DNA of 64,000 bases from Siphonodentalium dalli (taxonomy: Eukaryota; Mollusca; Scaphopoda; Gadilida; Siphonodentaliidae): assembly GCA_032622095.1 (NCBI GenBank), contig CP136066.1, positions 53,098,609-53,162,608 of the forward strand, given 5' to 3'. The notes below the pieces were generated by a model. That model was not told the origin of the DNA, did not search any database, and saw only the letters and a list, made by a program, of their open reading frames with translations. Positions within the stretch are counted from its first letter, which is position 1, and every line of letters starts with the position of its first letter. A program made the position numbers and the translations under genes. Positions 19,977 to 29,321 of this stretch are shown piece after piece.

Positions 19977-21213
19977 GAACCGGAGGCGGAGTCGGCTGCG
20001 GAGGTTGCCGAACCTGGGGCGTCATGACCAGCAGCCAAATGGTAGGGTCGATGGTCTCCCAAGGAGTAGCTGTATTACCATCCCACTTCAACCGAAATTG
20101 GGTATCGTACACCTGCCAGGCAGATCCCCCACATTTCGCAGCCGCCCAACGAATGGTGCGCAGGTAACGCAAAAGGAGCTGGGCCGACGATTCAGGGTGA
20201 ACGTCGAGGTATACCGAAATGAAAGTGAGAAAAGCATCGGTCCACGAGTCAACAGACGTTATTGGAGCAGCATGCCCGCTTGGCGCAACACGGATTCGCC
20301 CGGAAGCAGAGACAACCAACTGATGGGGGTCAACGGTATGAATAGAGGCGGCAGGTTCCTGCAGCTGATCCAAATTGATAAAATCGCCCCGGAAAATTTT
20401 GTCGCGAATAGATCGGGAAACATGAGAGCCATAGCCATCTGCCGTCGTAGGAATCGGCAAGGGGGCGTCCCAAGGGGAGACCAGCGAGGATGGAAAACTA
20501 AATAAGGCATTACCCGGATCAGTTCTGTCTCTTGCCGGAGCGTTCGGTCGGTGGATCACTGAAGCCACACGGGAATCCTCGCGGCGGCGGAGAGAAGTGG
20601 AGCTGTCATCAGAACTGCTGCGACGACGGGTCGACAAAGGAGACGCTGATGGTGACCTGGATCCATAGCGCGGAAACTTGGGGCGCGGAGAACCATCCTG
20701 TCGGCGACTAGCCTGGCGACGAGACTGACGACTGGGCTGACAACGAGGCTGACGAACAGGATCGCGGCCACGAGAATGGGAAACCCGGCCACGGGAGGCG
20801 CGGCGTCCCCGTCCAGAGCCACGAGCAGGCCTACCACGCGAATGCTGACCACGGCCGCGCACCCGTGAATCAGCCACAGATGACACACTGGCCGAACCCC
20901 GAGAAGAAGGCCCAACACGGTCACTGGAAGCAGGACCAGCACGAGACGAGCTGGCAGACGCATCCTGGCGACTGCTACGAGACGAACGGTCGCGGGCCCG
21001 ACCGCGAGATCCCGTACGAACCATAAGAGAAATATGTGATTGCCACCGAACGACAAACACAAACAGGGAAACACGTGCGCTACCCACGAAAATAGGTAAC
21101 GCCGACGGAACAGGACGCAGACAGAACGCACAAGGAACAAGATGATAGACGAATAAATGAAGGCTGGCGAAGAAACACGGTGACGGATGGAAACAGATAG
21201 GATTTGACGACAC
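19750..21213 (-). CDS. Gag-like protein with C-terminal CCCH/CCHC-type zinc motif
   Basis: This 487-residue ORF is the first in the tyrosine-recombinase element. After a hydrophobic N-terminal stretch of uncertain translation start, residues about 65-215 are extremely rich in Arg and Ser (RGRGRQ, SRGR and RQSRR runs), as expected for nucleic-acid binding. The middle (about 235-420) is more globular. The C-terminus holds a cysteine/histidine cluster with the spacing C-x7-C-x5-C-x3-H-x2-C-x2-C-x4-H, beginning CFEFNAGRC. Zinc knuckles of this form are typical of the gag-like ORF of DIRS and Ngaro elements. The last 227 nt overlap the RT ORF in another frame. The true start could be the Met near residue 64 (MVRTGSRGR). 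Confidence 0.75.
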   Translation of the reverse strand: MSSNPICFHPSPCFFASLHLFVYHLVPCAFCLRPVPSALPIFVGSARVSLFVFVVRWQSHISLMVRTGSRGRARDRSSRSSRQDASASSSRAGPASSDRVGPSSRGSASVSSVADSRVRGRGQHSRGRPARGSGRGRRASRGRVSHSRGRDPVRQPRCQPSRQSRRQASRRQDGSPRPKFPRYGSRSPSASPLSTRRRSSSDDSSTSLRRREDSRVASVIHRPNAPARDRTDPGNALFSFPSSLVSPWDAPLPIPTTADGYGSHVSRSIRDKIFRGDFINLDQLQEPAASIHTVDPHQLVVSASGRIRVAPSGHAAPITSVDSWTDAFLTFISVYLDVHPESSAQLLLRYLRTIRWAAAKCGGSAWQVYDTQFRLKWDGNTATPWETIDPTIWLLVMTPQVRQPPQPTPPPVRASGRADNFPTRPGRPSPVCFEFNAGRCSWPNCRFRHICNICSEPHAATAAHGQDFRRSARGGRQQRLPARPFRR

Positions 21214-21250
21214 ACAACCGAGCGCGATGCGTATAATTCAAAAGTGAATT

Positions 21251-22040
21251 GCTTTCTCAGTTACCGGAAGGAGGCAGCATTCCGGGCGGATGTAAAATGC
21301 GGACTTTAAGTTCGGCCGATACGGAACTGATCGTACCGAAAAACCGGAATGTCTGCCGGATGACAGGATCAAAGAACCACATACATCACCCCGAACCTTA
21401 TCGGCCCTGGGTGCAATATATGATATACACTATAGCTATATTATGTGATGTCACCAATAGTATTTTCAAACTAAAGCCGCCAGGGAGACTGGGACGCTCA
21501 CCTGACATGCGTCAGTGCTATATGCTTGTTTTCAAGAGGAGAAACTAATTCGAGCCTTAGTAACTTTACGATATATAATATATAGACTATACGATAAAAT
21601 GTGATATATTGTCACTTGATTGGGGGCTGAATTTATCGAGCAAGCACTTTCATAACGATATTAGTCACAGGCTTGTCACCAGAGGTTCTGGCACACATTA
21701 AGTTACCAAACCACTCATTTTCAACAAATATCAGTTCCACAGTGACACACAATATTTTCAAAAGATGCGTCAGCTAATGGGTTTAAATGTTATGGCCTTG
21801 GGTCTAATTAATGTTGAGGTGGTTTCAACAGAAGTTCTACTCCCCCATAGATATTGCAGATCAAATTTGAGCCCACTTGACTACTGTGGCATTGAAGAAA
21901 AAATTAATTTTTTATCAAGGGGTCAGAATTTTTGTTTTCGAGAAATGATCTGAAAAGCCAATATATAAAACCAAATTAATTAAATAAAAAAAAATTTTTT
22001 TTGAGAAATGAGCTGAAAAGCACAGACAAAAATAATGGTA
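21251..22040. other. No gene seen upstream of the retrotransposon
   Basis: The first 120 bp are GC-richer and may still belong to the 5' end of the tyrosine-recombinase element. The rest is AT-rich spacer without coding signal. Confidence 0.4.
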
Positions 22041-22310
22041 ACCAAATCTGATACTAGTTGTCCCATTAATGTTCCAAACCAAATTTGGAAGAATTCCACC
22101 ATGTATTTCTTGAGAAAACAGATTTTTCCAAGTCGAACCCAAAAACCCTATTTTCAAAGAGCCCTGTGTCCCTTTAAGATCAGTCAAGCATGACACCTTG
22201 GACAAATCTGAAACTATGGGTTGCAATAATCAAGCTACAGACCAAGTTTGAAACAGATTTTTGCAAGTCGAACCAAAAAATCCCACATTCACAGAACCCC
22301 ATGCACATTA
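22040..22310. repeat. Two diverged ~155-bp tandem units
   Basis: Two successive blocks share a CAAATCTGA start, a CCAAATTTG/CCAAGTTTG middle, and an end with GATTTTTCCAAGTCGAACC or GATTTTTGCAAGTCGAACC. They start near 22048 and 22203. They are diverged and non-coding. Confidence 0.55.
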
Positions 22311-22311
22311 C

Positions 22312-22437
22312 ACTTGTACATGTGTGAAGGCTTTGATGGTTATGGCACGAGTCTATGATGTCATGAAGCACTGGAGGTCGTGTCGTCGTCAAATTGAGTG
22401 CCATACTACACCAAAGCCTTCACACAAGTGTGTGATT
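22312..22437. repeat. Inverted repeat flanking a 75-bp loop
   Basis: ACACTTGTACATGTGTGAAGGCTTT on the left pairs with the right arm AAAGCCTTCACACAAGTGTG (about 22412-22431). This is a small stem-loop of MITE type without visible target duplication. Confidence 0.6.
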
Positions 22438-22847
22438 CTGTGTTTATTACACACTGACGTCAAAACAGGAACAATTTACGTTGCTTAATCTATATGGACA
22501 CATTGTCTGCCATGCAACTTTGAAATTAAGGCATTATGTGGTTTTCTATCCTGTATTGTGAATATGTGTTCAATAAAGCTATATACCTTTAAGAGGCCAT
22601 TACAAATTAAAGTCTGTGTGCATGGGCCCCGCCCGCATCACTAAAAGTCCGCCGCATCAAAACTATTTATCGCAATTTAAATAAAAGGTCGCGGACCACA
22701 TGTCCCCCGACTCGAGTGGTAAACTTCATGATTGGATTTGTTAGAAGGATACTATTTGCAACAATGTTATACAGTATATAGATTTCTTGGACAAAACAAC
22801 CCGATGAACAAACGCATGCAAACGCGAAAAAAATGATATTTTTGTAT

Positions 22848-23186
22848 TAGCTATATAGATGTTGCAAATCACCAACATGTTAGGAACAATATCCCAGAGT
22901 TTCAAATCTCTACATTTAAAACTATAGGAGGAGTTGATTACACCATAAAGGTACCCAATCTCATCCAAAGGCAAAAATGTTCAAAATTTTCGAAAATGTT
23001 CAAAATTTTCGAAAATGTTCAAAATTTTCGAAAACCCCCACAAAAATATGGAAAAAATTATATTTTTGATTAGCTATATAGATGTTGCAAATCACCAACA
23101 TGTTAGGAACAATATCCCAGAGTTTCAAATCTCTACGTTTAAAACTGTAGGAGGAGTTGATTACACCATGAAGGTACCCAATCTCG
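22848..23186 (+). repeat. Direct repeat of ~116 bp, offset 223 bp, with a 19-bp minisatellite between
   Basis: About 22848-22963 and 23071-23186 are about 97% identical, from TAGCTATATAGATGTTG to GGTACCCAATCTC. Between them, 22974-23030 holds exactly three tandem copies of a 19-bp unit (AAAATGTTCAAAATTTTCG). Confidence 0.92.
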
Positions 23187-23189
23187 GAC

Positions 23190-23275
23190 GCACGGACAGA
23201 CGGACGGACGGACGGACGAGGGTCATTTCTATAGTCCTCCGACGGAAACGTCGGGGGACAAAAAGAAAAAAAAGT
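23190..23275. repeat. (GGAC)n microsatellite followed by a GAAA-loop hairpin
   Basis: A run of GGAC units near 23190-23218 is followed by CCTCCGACG-GAAA-CGTCGGGGG at 23236-23257, an inverted repeat with a four-base loop. It directly follows the second copy of the 116-bp direct repeat, so the pair may be the end of one repeat element. Confidence 0.7.
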
Positions 23276-23449
23276 CCCCTCCATACGCTAGTGATATGGA
23301 CTTATTTTTGGATCACCAGTTACATTTTTAAGAGCACCGGTCACATTTTTAAGAGCACCGGTTATATTTACTTCCGGTGTGAAAAGCATGTGCTCCAATA
23401 TTATCGTTTGTCTATTTTTCATCAATTTTGGACTGATTAAAATGGGAAA

Positions 23450-23692
23450 ATGAGTTTGTTTTCTGTGTGCATTACGACATGGATCACAGTTATCCTGCAG
23501 TGGAGTGTATATGGAGGATTAACCGAAGGAACATCTGTTGATGAACTTTATGAGACAATAAAATGCAATAAATCTGATGATTTTTGCGAAATCCCGAAAA
23601 TTCCAAACGATTTGAAAGACATTAAACCGAAACTCTATATCGGAAACTCGAGTAGTTTCAATGGGCAAAAGTGTTTCCTGGTGCCAAAATAG
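23450..23692 (+). CDS. Small putative secreted protein, 80 aa, unrecognised
   Basis: The ORF begins with ATG and encodes a hydrophobic leader (MSLFSVCITTWITVILQWSV) that looks like a signal peptide. It is followed by a short polar, acidic chain with cysteines in IKCNKSDDFCEIPK and GQKCFLVPK. An NSS glycosylation-type sequon is present. A potential polyadenylation signal AATAAA occurs about 15 bp after the stop. The peptide matches no family I know and may be a single-exon secreted peptide, a first exon, or chance. Upstream is a repeat-rich tract, so no promoter was identified. Confidence 0.35.
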   Translation: MSLFSVCITTWITVILQWSVYGGLTEGTSVDELYETIKCNKSDDFCEIPKIPNDLKDIKPKLYIGNSSSFNGQKCFLVPK

Positions 23693-24219
23693 GTGATCTA
23701 ATAGAAAAATAAAAATGAAGTTATTCACAAATACTTTTTTCTTCTTGAAGTTCCTCCCAATGAATTCAACCAATTTATCAGAACTGTCACTTTGACACCA
23801 CATGCACATATCTTCTCAAAATAAGTGTCCTATTTAACGCGGTCCTCAGGTGTTAACAACGCGGTCGTAACGTCAACGCAACGTACTTACGTTAAATGCG
23901 TTGCGTTAAGGGCTTTGTGGACCCAATTTTTCCAAAATTTCCCAAAATTGTATAGAGTCAAAATAAAGGATTCTGTTCATGTATATTAGTAATAATAGAA
24001 ACCAAGCCCATTGATGCAACATTTTGAGAGTATACTTCATGGTGGATTATGTTAGAAATACAAAATGTGACTAACCCCGGCGTAGCCCAGTAATAACCCG
24101 CCGAACTTGGTGTTTTTATTTCCAGATACGCTTCAATCTCCGTTTGTGTGCAAATTTCATTCAGCTGAAAAGCAAATTCGACTTGAATATACATGTATTT
24201 ATTATACTCCACTTGACAG

Positions 24220-24357
24220 ATAAGACAAAACCTCGAAGAACAGACTGGGAAAGGATGTGACGGACAAGGCACAGGGTTGAGGAAAACCGATCTCGACAAA
24301 GAGATATCTCACTGGCGACAAACCCTGAGGAGTGAACGTTATGTCACCGATTCACAG
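24220..24357 (+). CDS. Candidate internal exon, phase 0-0, unrecognised gene
   Basis: A 138-nt open segment is bounded by a CTTGACAG acceptor and a CAG|GTATGT donor, both strong. It encodes 46 residues, starting IRQNLEEQTGKG and ending SERYVTDSQ, with the charged, low-bias composition typical of coding DNA. The other two frames hit stops. Together with the exons at 24782-25020 and 25519-25586 it suggests a plus-strand gene. I cannot connect it in frame to 24782-25020 directly, so another exon or an error may lie between; an acceptor at 24649/24650 opens one possible segment. Function is unknown. Confidence 0.4.
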
Positions 24358-24781
24358 GTATGTTGTTACAAGTTAACATCATTTACCATGCCTTTATGTC
24401 AAACTAAGATGCTTCCCCCAATTTGACCAAAATTTAAACATGGTCTTGACTCAAGCAGAATGTAAATTATCGGATGGCCATTTTGGAACCAATCTTTGTA
24501 AGAATCATATGGCAGTTATTTGTTGATTTATGTTATGTCATATTTCTCTTTATATATCCCTAATATCATTTTAGATCCACAAGTTTTTCTCCCTGTTCAT
24601 CTTTTCTTTATCGTTGTCCCGTTTATGTCAAATATGTTTTATTTTGTAGATAACACGACCAGTTCATGCCATTGGGGTGACCGCATCTATACTGGACGGA
24701 GACGTTGCGATCATTCAACGATCGTGCGTCGAAAACAGAAGCGTTTTCATAAAAACTTGTACGCGACCAGTGTCATTTCAG

Positions 24782-25020
24782 AGGCGCCACAATACAGAAA
24801 ATATTAGTGACGGAGGAAGACAGGGCGAGGGCTGAAAGTGTACATAGCAAAACAAAAGCCGAAATTAACTGTATAATTAAAGTAAAAATGGAGTTGTTGA
24901 AGTCAAGTGGCGCAAAAGACCACCACCAACAGTTCATAGTAACATGGGCATCAGCTAAACGCGCCACAAAGGCAGTCCTCGTAAAACGCTTTGCTACTGA
25001 TCGTGACTCAAGTAAGACTG
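24782..25020 (+). CDS. Candidate penultimate exon of an unrecognised plus-strand gene
   Basis: The acceptor TGTCATTTCAG ends at 24781. The exon reads on as GATIQKILVTEEDRARAESV and ends RFATDRDSSKT plus one base at the perfect donor CTG|GTAAGT (25020/25021). The composition is rich in Lys, Arg, Glu and Ala and looks coding. Its phase-1 end joins exactly to the exon at 25519, where the combined codon GAA gives Glu. No domain is recognised. Its N-terminal partner exon is uncertain. Confidence 0.45.
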
Positions 25021-25207
25021 GTAAGTTTAAGTTCTATCTACTTTGCCACAAACACAGCATGCATGGGTCACGTGTTACGGTATATGTAGTTATACCTACA
25101 TGATTGTATAAATTATGCTTAAATTGTATGCATCTTGCTATTTCACCATGACTTGGTAGCCCATATTATATTAAATGTCGGTCTTTGGCATGAATGTATA
25201 TACTTAC

Positions 25208-25402
25208 GTTTTTAAAAAGAGTTTTCAAACGCTTGTTCATGCACTGTGCCCGCCTCGAGCTATTGTCGATGTAGTCTATCTTCCTGGGACCAGTGGCCTG
25301 TTGCTTCGCTCGGGGTTCTTGTCTCTTAACATGCTTTCCTGGGTTGGTCTTCCTGTGCTTCTTGGAAGTGTCATACATCTGCACATCGTAGTTTCGCTTA
25401 GA
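25208..25402 (-). CDS. Internal exon encoding a MADS-box-like segment
   Basis: On the minus strand a TTATCTTTCAG acceptor precedes 25402 and a donor AAC|GTAAGT follows 25208. The exon is 195 nt, exactly 65 codons, phase 0-0. The peptide is strongly basic. Its last third (GPRKIDYIDNSSRRAQCMNK then RLKTLFKN) resembles the first half of an SRF-type MADS domain: a KI dipeptide, I-D-N, a pair of Arg, then K-R and a hydrophobic-Phe-Lys end. Two residues are missing relative to the usual KIxxxxI spacing. MADS domains bind CArG-type DNA sites. The second half, expected on the next exon, was not found, so this may be a divergent gene or an orphan exon. Confidence 0.4.
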
Positions 25403-25518
25403 CTGAAAGATAAGACAGAATGTTTATTTTTAATCTAGAAGTTATTATTTAATGAGAATATTCTTTATTGATTTAGGGTACGACATTTGATTGCTCATGA
25501 TAAATATTATATTTTCAG

Positions 25519-25586
25519 AAATATTCGACAATGCAGATAATGACGCTGTACTAATGCCTGCACAGACTTCCGACACTGTGGTATAA
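25519..25586 (+). CDS. Candidate terminal exon of the same gene
   Basis: After TATTTTCAG the exon starts with two bases (AA) that complete the split codon from 25020. It then reads IFDNADNDAVLMPAQTSDTV and one more Val to a TAA at 25584-25586. The phase match with the upstream donor supports a real junction. The 498-bp intron contains the opposite-strand exon candidate at 25208-25402. Confidence 0.42.
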
Positions 25587-25589
25587 CCT

Positions 25590-26280
25590 GGATCGTATGC
25601 CGTTGATATATTGTTCATTGGATTTTTGGTCTGTATTTGTATATAGATATTCCATTACAGGATCCGATTCTGGTTATATATAGACGCACTGGTACATGTA
25701 TATACCCGCTTATTCTAGAACGCGAACATTGAGTTATCAAAATATTGATGGATCTACACGAACACATAATACAATGTACATGTAATAAACAAATACACGG
25801 ACATATAGATATATTATCTACAAAAATGTTTAAGATAGTGCGTGAGTAACGCCCATGTGAGCGATATTCCAACCATGCATGCCCACCATTTAGTCCACTT
25901 TAAGACCACTGAGATTCGTACTGAGTTACAGATCGCATTTGCTGTCGGTGTGAACAAATACGAAGACAAATGTCACTTTAAACACAGTTGTGAACATAAA
26001 TTTGTTATTTGTATTTTCGCGATTTGCATTGACAGATATGTGTTTCCGTATTTTTGGGGAAAGTCAGCTCAAGCAGTGAGTGGTACTCGCTCGGTTAATC
26101 TCTGACTCGAGATGTTCCCTTTTTCACCGGTTTTAACGCACCAACCAAACTGCGTTTTAGCAGCATCCTATCGATACTTCCGGAAATGATCTAGACGTTC
26201 CATCTTCGGTGATAAATATTGTATTTACTGTACTTTTCAGGGTATTCCGCATTGCATAAGAGAGTTATTAAACCGTTATG
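25590..26280. other. No gene seen
   Basis: This is AT-rich spacer. No splice-bounded frame or recognised repeat was found. Confidence 0.4.
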
Positions 26281-26548
26281 ACCGACATCGACCGCCGTAG
26301 TAAGTTTTCACCCAAAATCAGCATCGCCGTGTCGTGAAAATGCAACACTTTGTCAGAAAACAAGTGACGGTTTGAATTGGTTTAGGGTGGCCGGAAAATA
26401 TGGTAGCCTAATTTCGATGCGGAAATTAGCGCTTCTAATTTATTATCGAAAAACAGCCGGTTTGAGAGTATAATATATAGCTGAATACAGCTATTGTAGC
26501 TGTATTCTCACATTTTCCAGACCTGACAAACGCGTCATTACACTAACG
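26281..26548 (-). repeat. Dispersed repeat, inverted copy of 8271-8545
   Basis: It reads as the reverse complement of the 8.3-8.5 kb repeat at about 90% identity and abuts CATTACACTAACG at 26536-26548. A second, inverted variant of the motif (GGTGTAATAACG) follows near 26579. It is non-coding. Confidence 0.85.
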
Positions 26549-26599
26549 ATGCTTGCATTAATGTAATGCCGCTGTGTTGGTGTAATAACGTTTTGTCAG

Positions 26600-29320
26600 T
26601 CCAGGCGCTTGGGGTAAGAATTGTGCAAAATGTGATACAATCATGAAACTTGGCTTATGTGTTCCTCGTCTACTACTGATCATTTGCAGCTATGGAGGCA
26701 ATGGCGGCAGGTCCTTCCTCGTCAACTGTTGCTAGGAAACTACCCAATATCGAATAAAAGCACATATGACTAATATTATGGTAGTTTTAACAAACTAACA
26801 TACGCCATGTATCATTTTTATGGTGAAAACAATTATAATAGTTTTTGCTGGTGTCGATCTGACTGGAAATTTACAATATTTCTTACTTAAAGTTACCGTA
26901 TAACCACTCTATACTCATGTAGTTTCAATCAATACGTCGATTCCGTGTGGACGAAAAATTGATGTCCTCAATTTAAGATGAATAATGGTGCTATTCAATG
27001 GAAATGGACAATACAGATTAGAGCTTCATTCACCCTCCCAACCATGTAGTTCGCCCCGGAACTGCAATTCAGCAGTAATGACGGCAATGTCTTTGTGCTC
27101 ACAACTGAAAGCTAAATTATTCACCATGGTACGTATCACGAAATGCACGACTTAACCAACCCATATCAGAGATCGGTTGGGAGTGTCCCCCCGACATACA
27201 GGATGTAGCTTCGTTCACTCTGCCAAGCACGCGGTACGTCCCGGAACTGATATTCAGCAGAATTCTTTCCAATGTTGTGTTTCTTGGACCAACATATCAT
27301 GGACTCTATCTGATCTCGCCCCAACACTGTTTAAGTTTAAAATACTGTTACATTATATTCAGCTTACCTCCCATATTTGAAATCACATTGAACATCTGAA
27401 GGTAATCCTGTGTCCCAAATTGATAACTAAGAAATTTATTTACACGTTTTTGTTAATCCTTTACCATCTTTCAAAAGGAATAGCAATCCGACATATCCAA
27501 AGAACTGTAAGCTCATTACATTCGACCGAATAGAAATAAATTTAAACATTGAGATAGAGAAATTGATACCACAAACACAAGCAGTTGGAAGCAAACTGGC
27601 AAACACTCGCATGTAGAAATATAGGCCAAGTCTTTGTCGACCGTCGGCTCTCCACTCAGTTCCGACCTAGATAGGCCAATCAACTGACAACTAATAACAT
27701 GTTTAACACCTGCCAATCTACATCAGAATGCGTATAATATCGATCGATTTACACAGACCCAAAATAGATTTTATATTTTATATTTTAGCAGGGGTGACTG
27801 TGACACTACACCCCCTTTTAAAAATATATCTTCTATATTCGTTAGCCACTTACATTCAGACAATATATCATAGAATGATATTGCTTTCAAATTGTCCAAC
27901 ATATTCAAATTATCAATAATTTGTGTTATGATTTATTTTGTCATTACACTCATATGCAATATGTATAATATATAATTGTATAACATTTATATATATAAGC
28001 TCATGAACATCTCACCAATACATTGTACTTTCTACTTATATTTTACAACTACTTTGATATTCGCTTATTCCATTTTGCCAAAATTTTCCAAACTGTTTGT
28101 AGTAAATATAATTTCACAAGATTTAAATAGCCCAATGACTTCGTTTATAATTGTATCACAAATTAACGCACGGTTAATAACGTAACGTTCGAGTAACTAA
28201 GCCATTATAATAGTACTGATATATATATATCTAGAAGAACATCCAATGTAAAGCATATACGTATACTATCTGTTCATATATTTCATACGTATAGATACTA
28301 ATTGTATCCGTTGAATTTGACATATTTACAAGTTTCATTCATATATTTCCTATCATGACTGTAATATCATTTTCCTAAATTTAGTAATGTCCACCAATTT
28401 GTTTGTTCGCTGATCCATAGCACTATGTCAGCCAAATACTATATCAACAAACTTTAAATGGTTGAGAATGTTCAGCTGAGCATGATGTGTAAAATTACTA
28501 CGTACGCCCCCCCCCCCCCCCCCACCCCGCGACGGACATTGAAGGATTGTGATACGTGGTGTGTGTGGTCGGAACAGGTCACTCAACATTGGGACCTTTT
28601 CTCGCCATATGTTGAATCGGGTTACGGTCTTTCAGTGCTCGATGTGAGTGGGTGCTTGAGGCGTTACACGAGTCTCTACATCTGGGTCATACTGCAAACT
28701 AATATCTTTAATTTGGAAACTCGAAACCAATGTATATGAAATATATGTATTTATTTGAACATAAAACAAAAATAGAGTAGAACATAACAGATAACCAGAA
28801 AACCACCTAATGGTGTACTCATGATTTCAGCATCAAGCTCGATCAAACGACTAAATGATACCTCCCGACAAATAGATTAATCCTCCAACGATACCTTGAC
28901 TCAGAATTATTATTTTAAGCGTGTGAGATATTAGACCCTGATTATAATATGATTAGCATTTTTTTTTCATTTACTTCCTACATTCAAAGTATGTCACAAT
29001 CACTGATAAGCAATGATAACCGACACATATATATGGACATTGCAATGTGACAAATGTATACAATACCAGCCGCTGTTGGGTGGTTGGTGCTGCCCTGCGA
29101 GGCAACCGTCAGTCGGAATGCATGTATCTTTGTTGTACATTTTGTTCATCTTTTCTTTCACTGTATTTTCTGTTCCTTTCTTCTCTGGTGTGAATGTTGA
29201 CGACTGCAGTATGTATACCATATGCTTTGAAACCAATTTTCCTCTATTTATTCATCATATAATGAGTATTATGTCAGTATATTATTCTTGTTCGGCATCT
29301 AGGGCGTCCGCATTTCCTAT
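26600..29320. other. AT-rich non-coding stretch with a C17 tract
   Basis: I see no gene. A run of 17 C occupies 28507-28523. A diverged duplicate of about 55 bp, sharing CCGGAACTG and ATTCAGCAG, occurs near 27028-27082 and 27209-27262. Long T/A microsatellite-like stretches occur around 27900-28280. Confidence 0.45.
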
Positions 29321-29321
29321 C

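Larger units (their letters stand above)
16180..21250 (-). mobile_element. Ngaro/DIRS-like tyrosine-recombinase retrotransposon
   Basis: Four overlapping minus-strand ORFs run gag-like (21213-19750), RT/RNase H (19976-17793), tyrosine recombinase (18196-17285) and SGNH hydrolase (about 17358-16672). Each ORF is offset by +1 relative to the one before it. There is no integrase, protease or LTR, and no methyltransferase domain of the kind found in classical DIRS elements, so the gene order fits the Ngaro group better. The element is clearly GC-richer than the surrounding DNA, which together with the mostly open frames suggests a recent arrival. I could not find split direct repeats by eye, so both ends are approximate. 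One amber codon interrupts the recombinase. Confidence 0.9.

Noticed and set aside
19867-20505. Plus-strand open frame of 212 codons
   Set aside because: It is antisense to the gag-like ORF. Its length follows from the GC-rich, Arg/Ser-rich coding strand.
24807-24900. Similarity of GATIQ region to the LINE linker near 30410 (RGATIR)
   Set aside because: Only a few residues match and the remainder diverges. The spliced context of the 24.8-kb exon argues against a LINE fragment.
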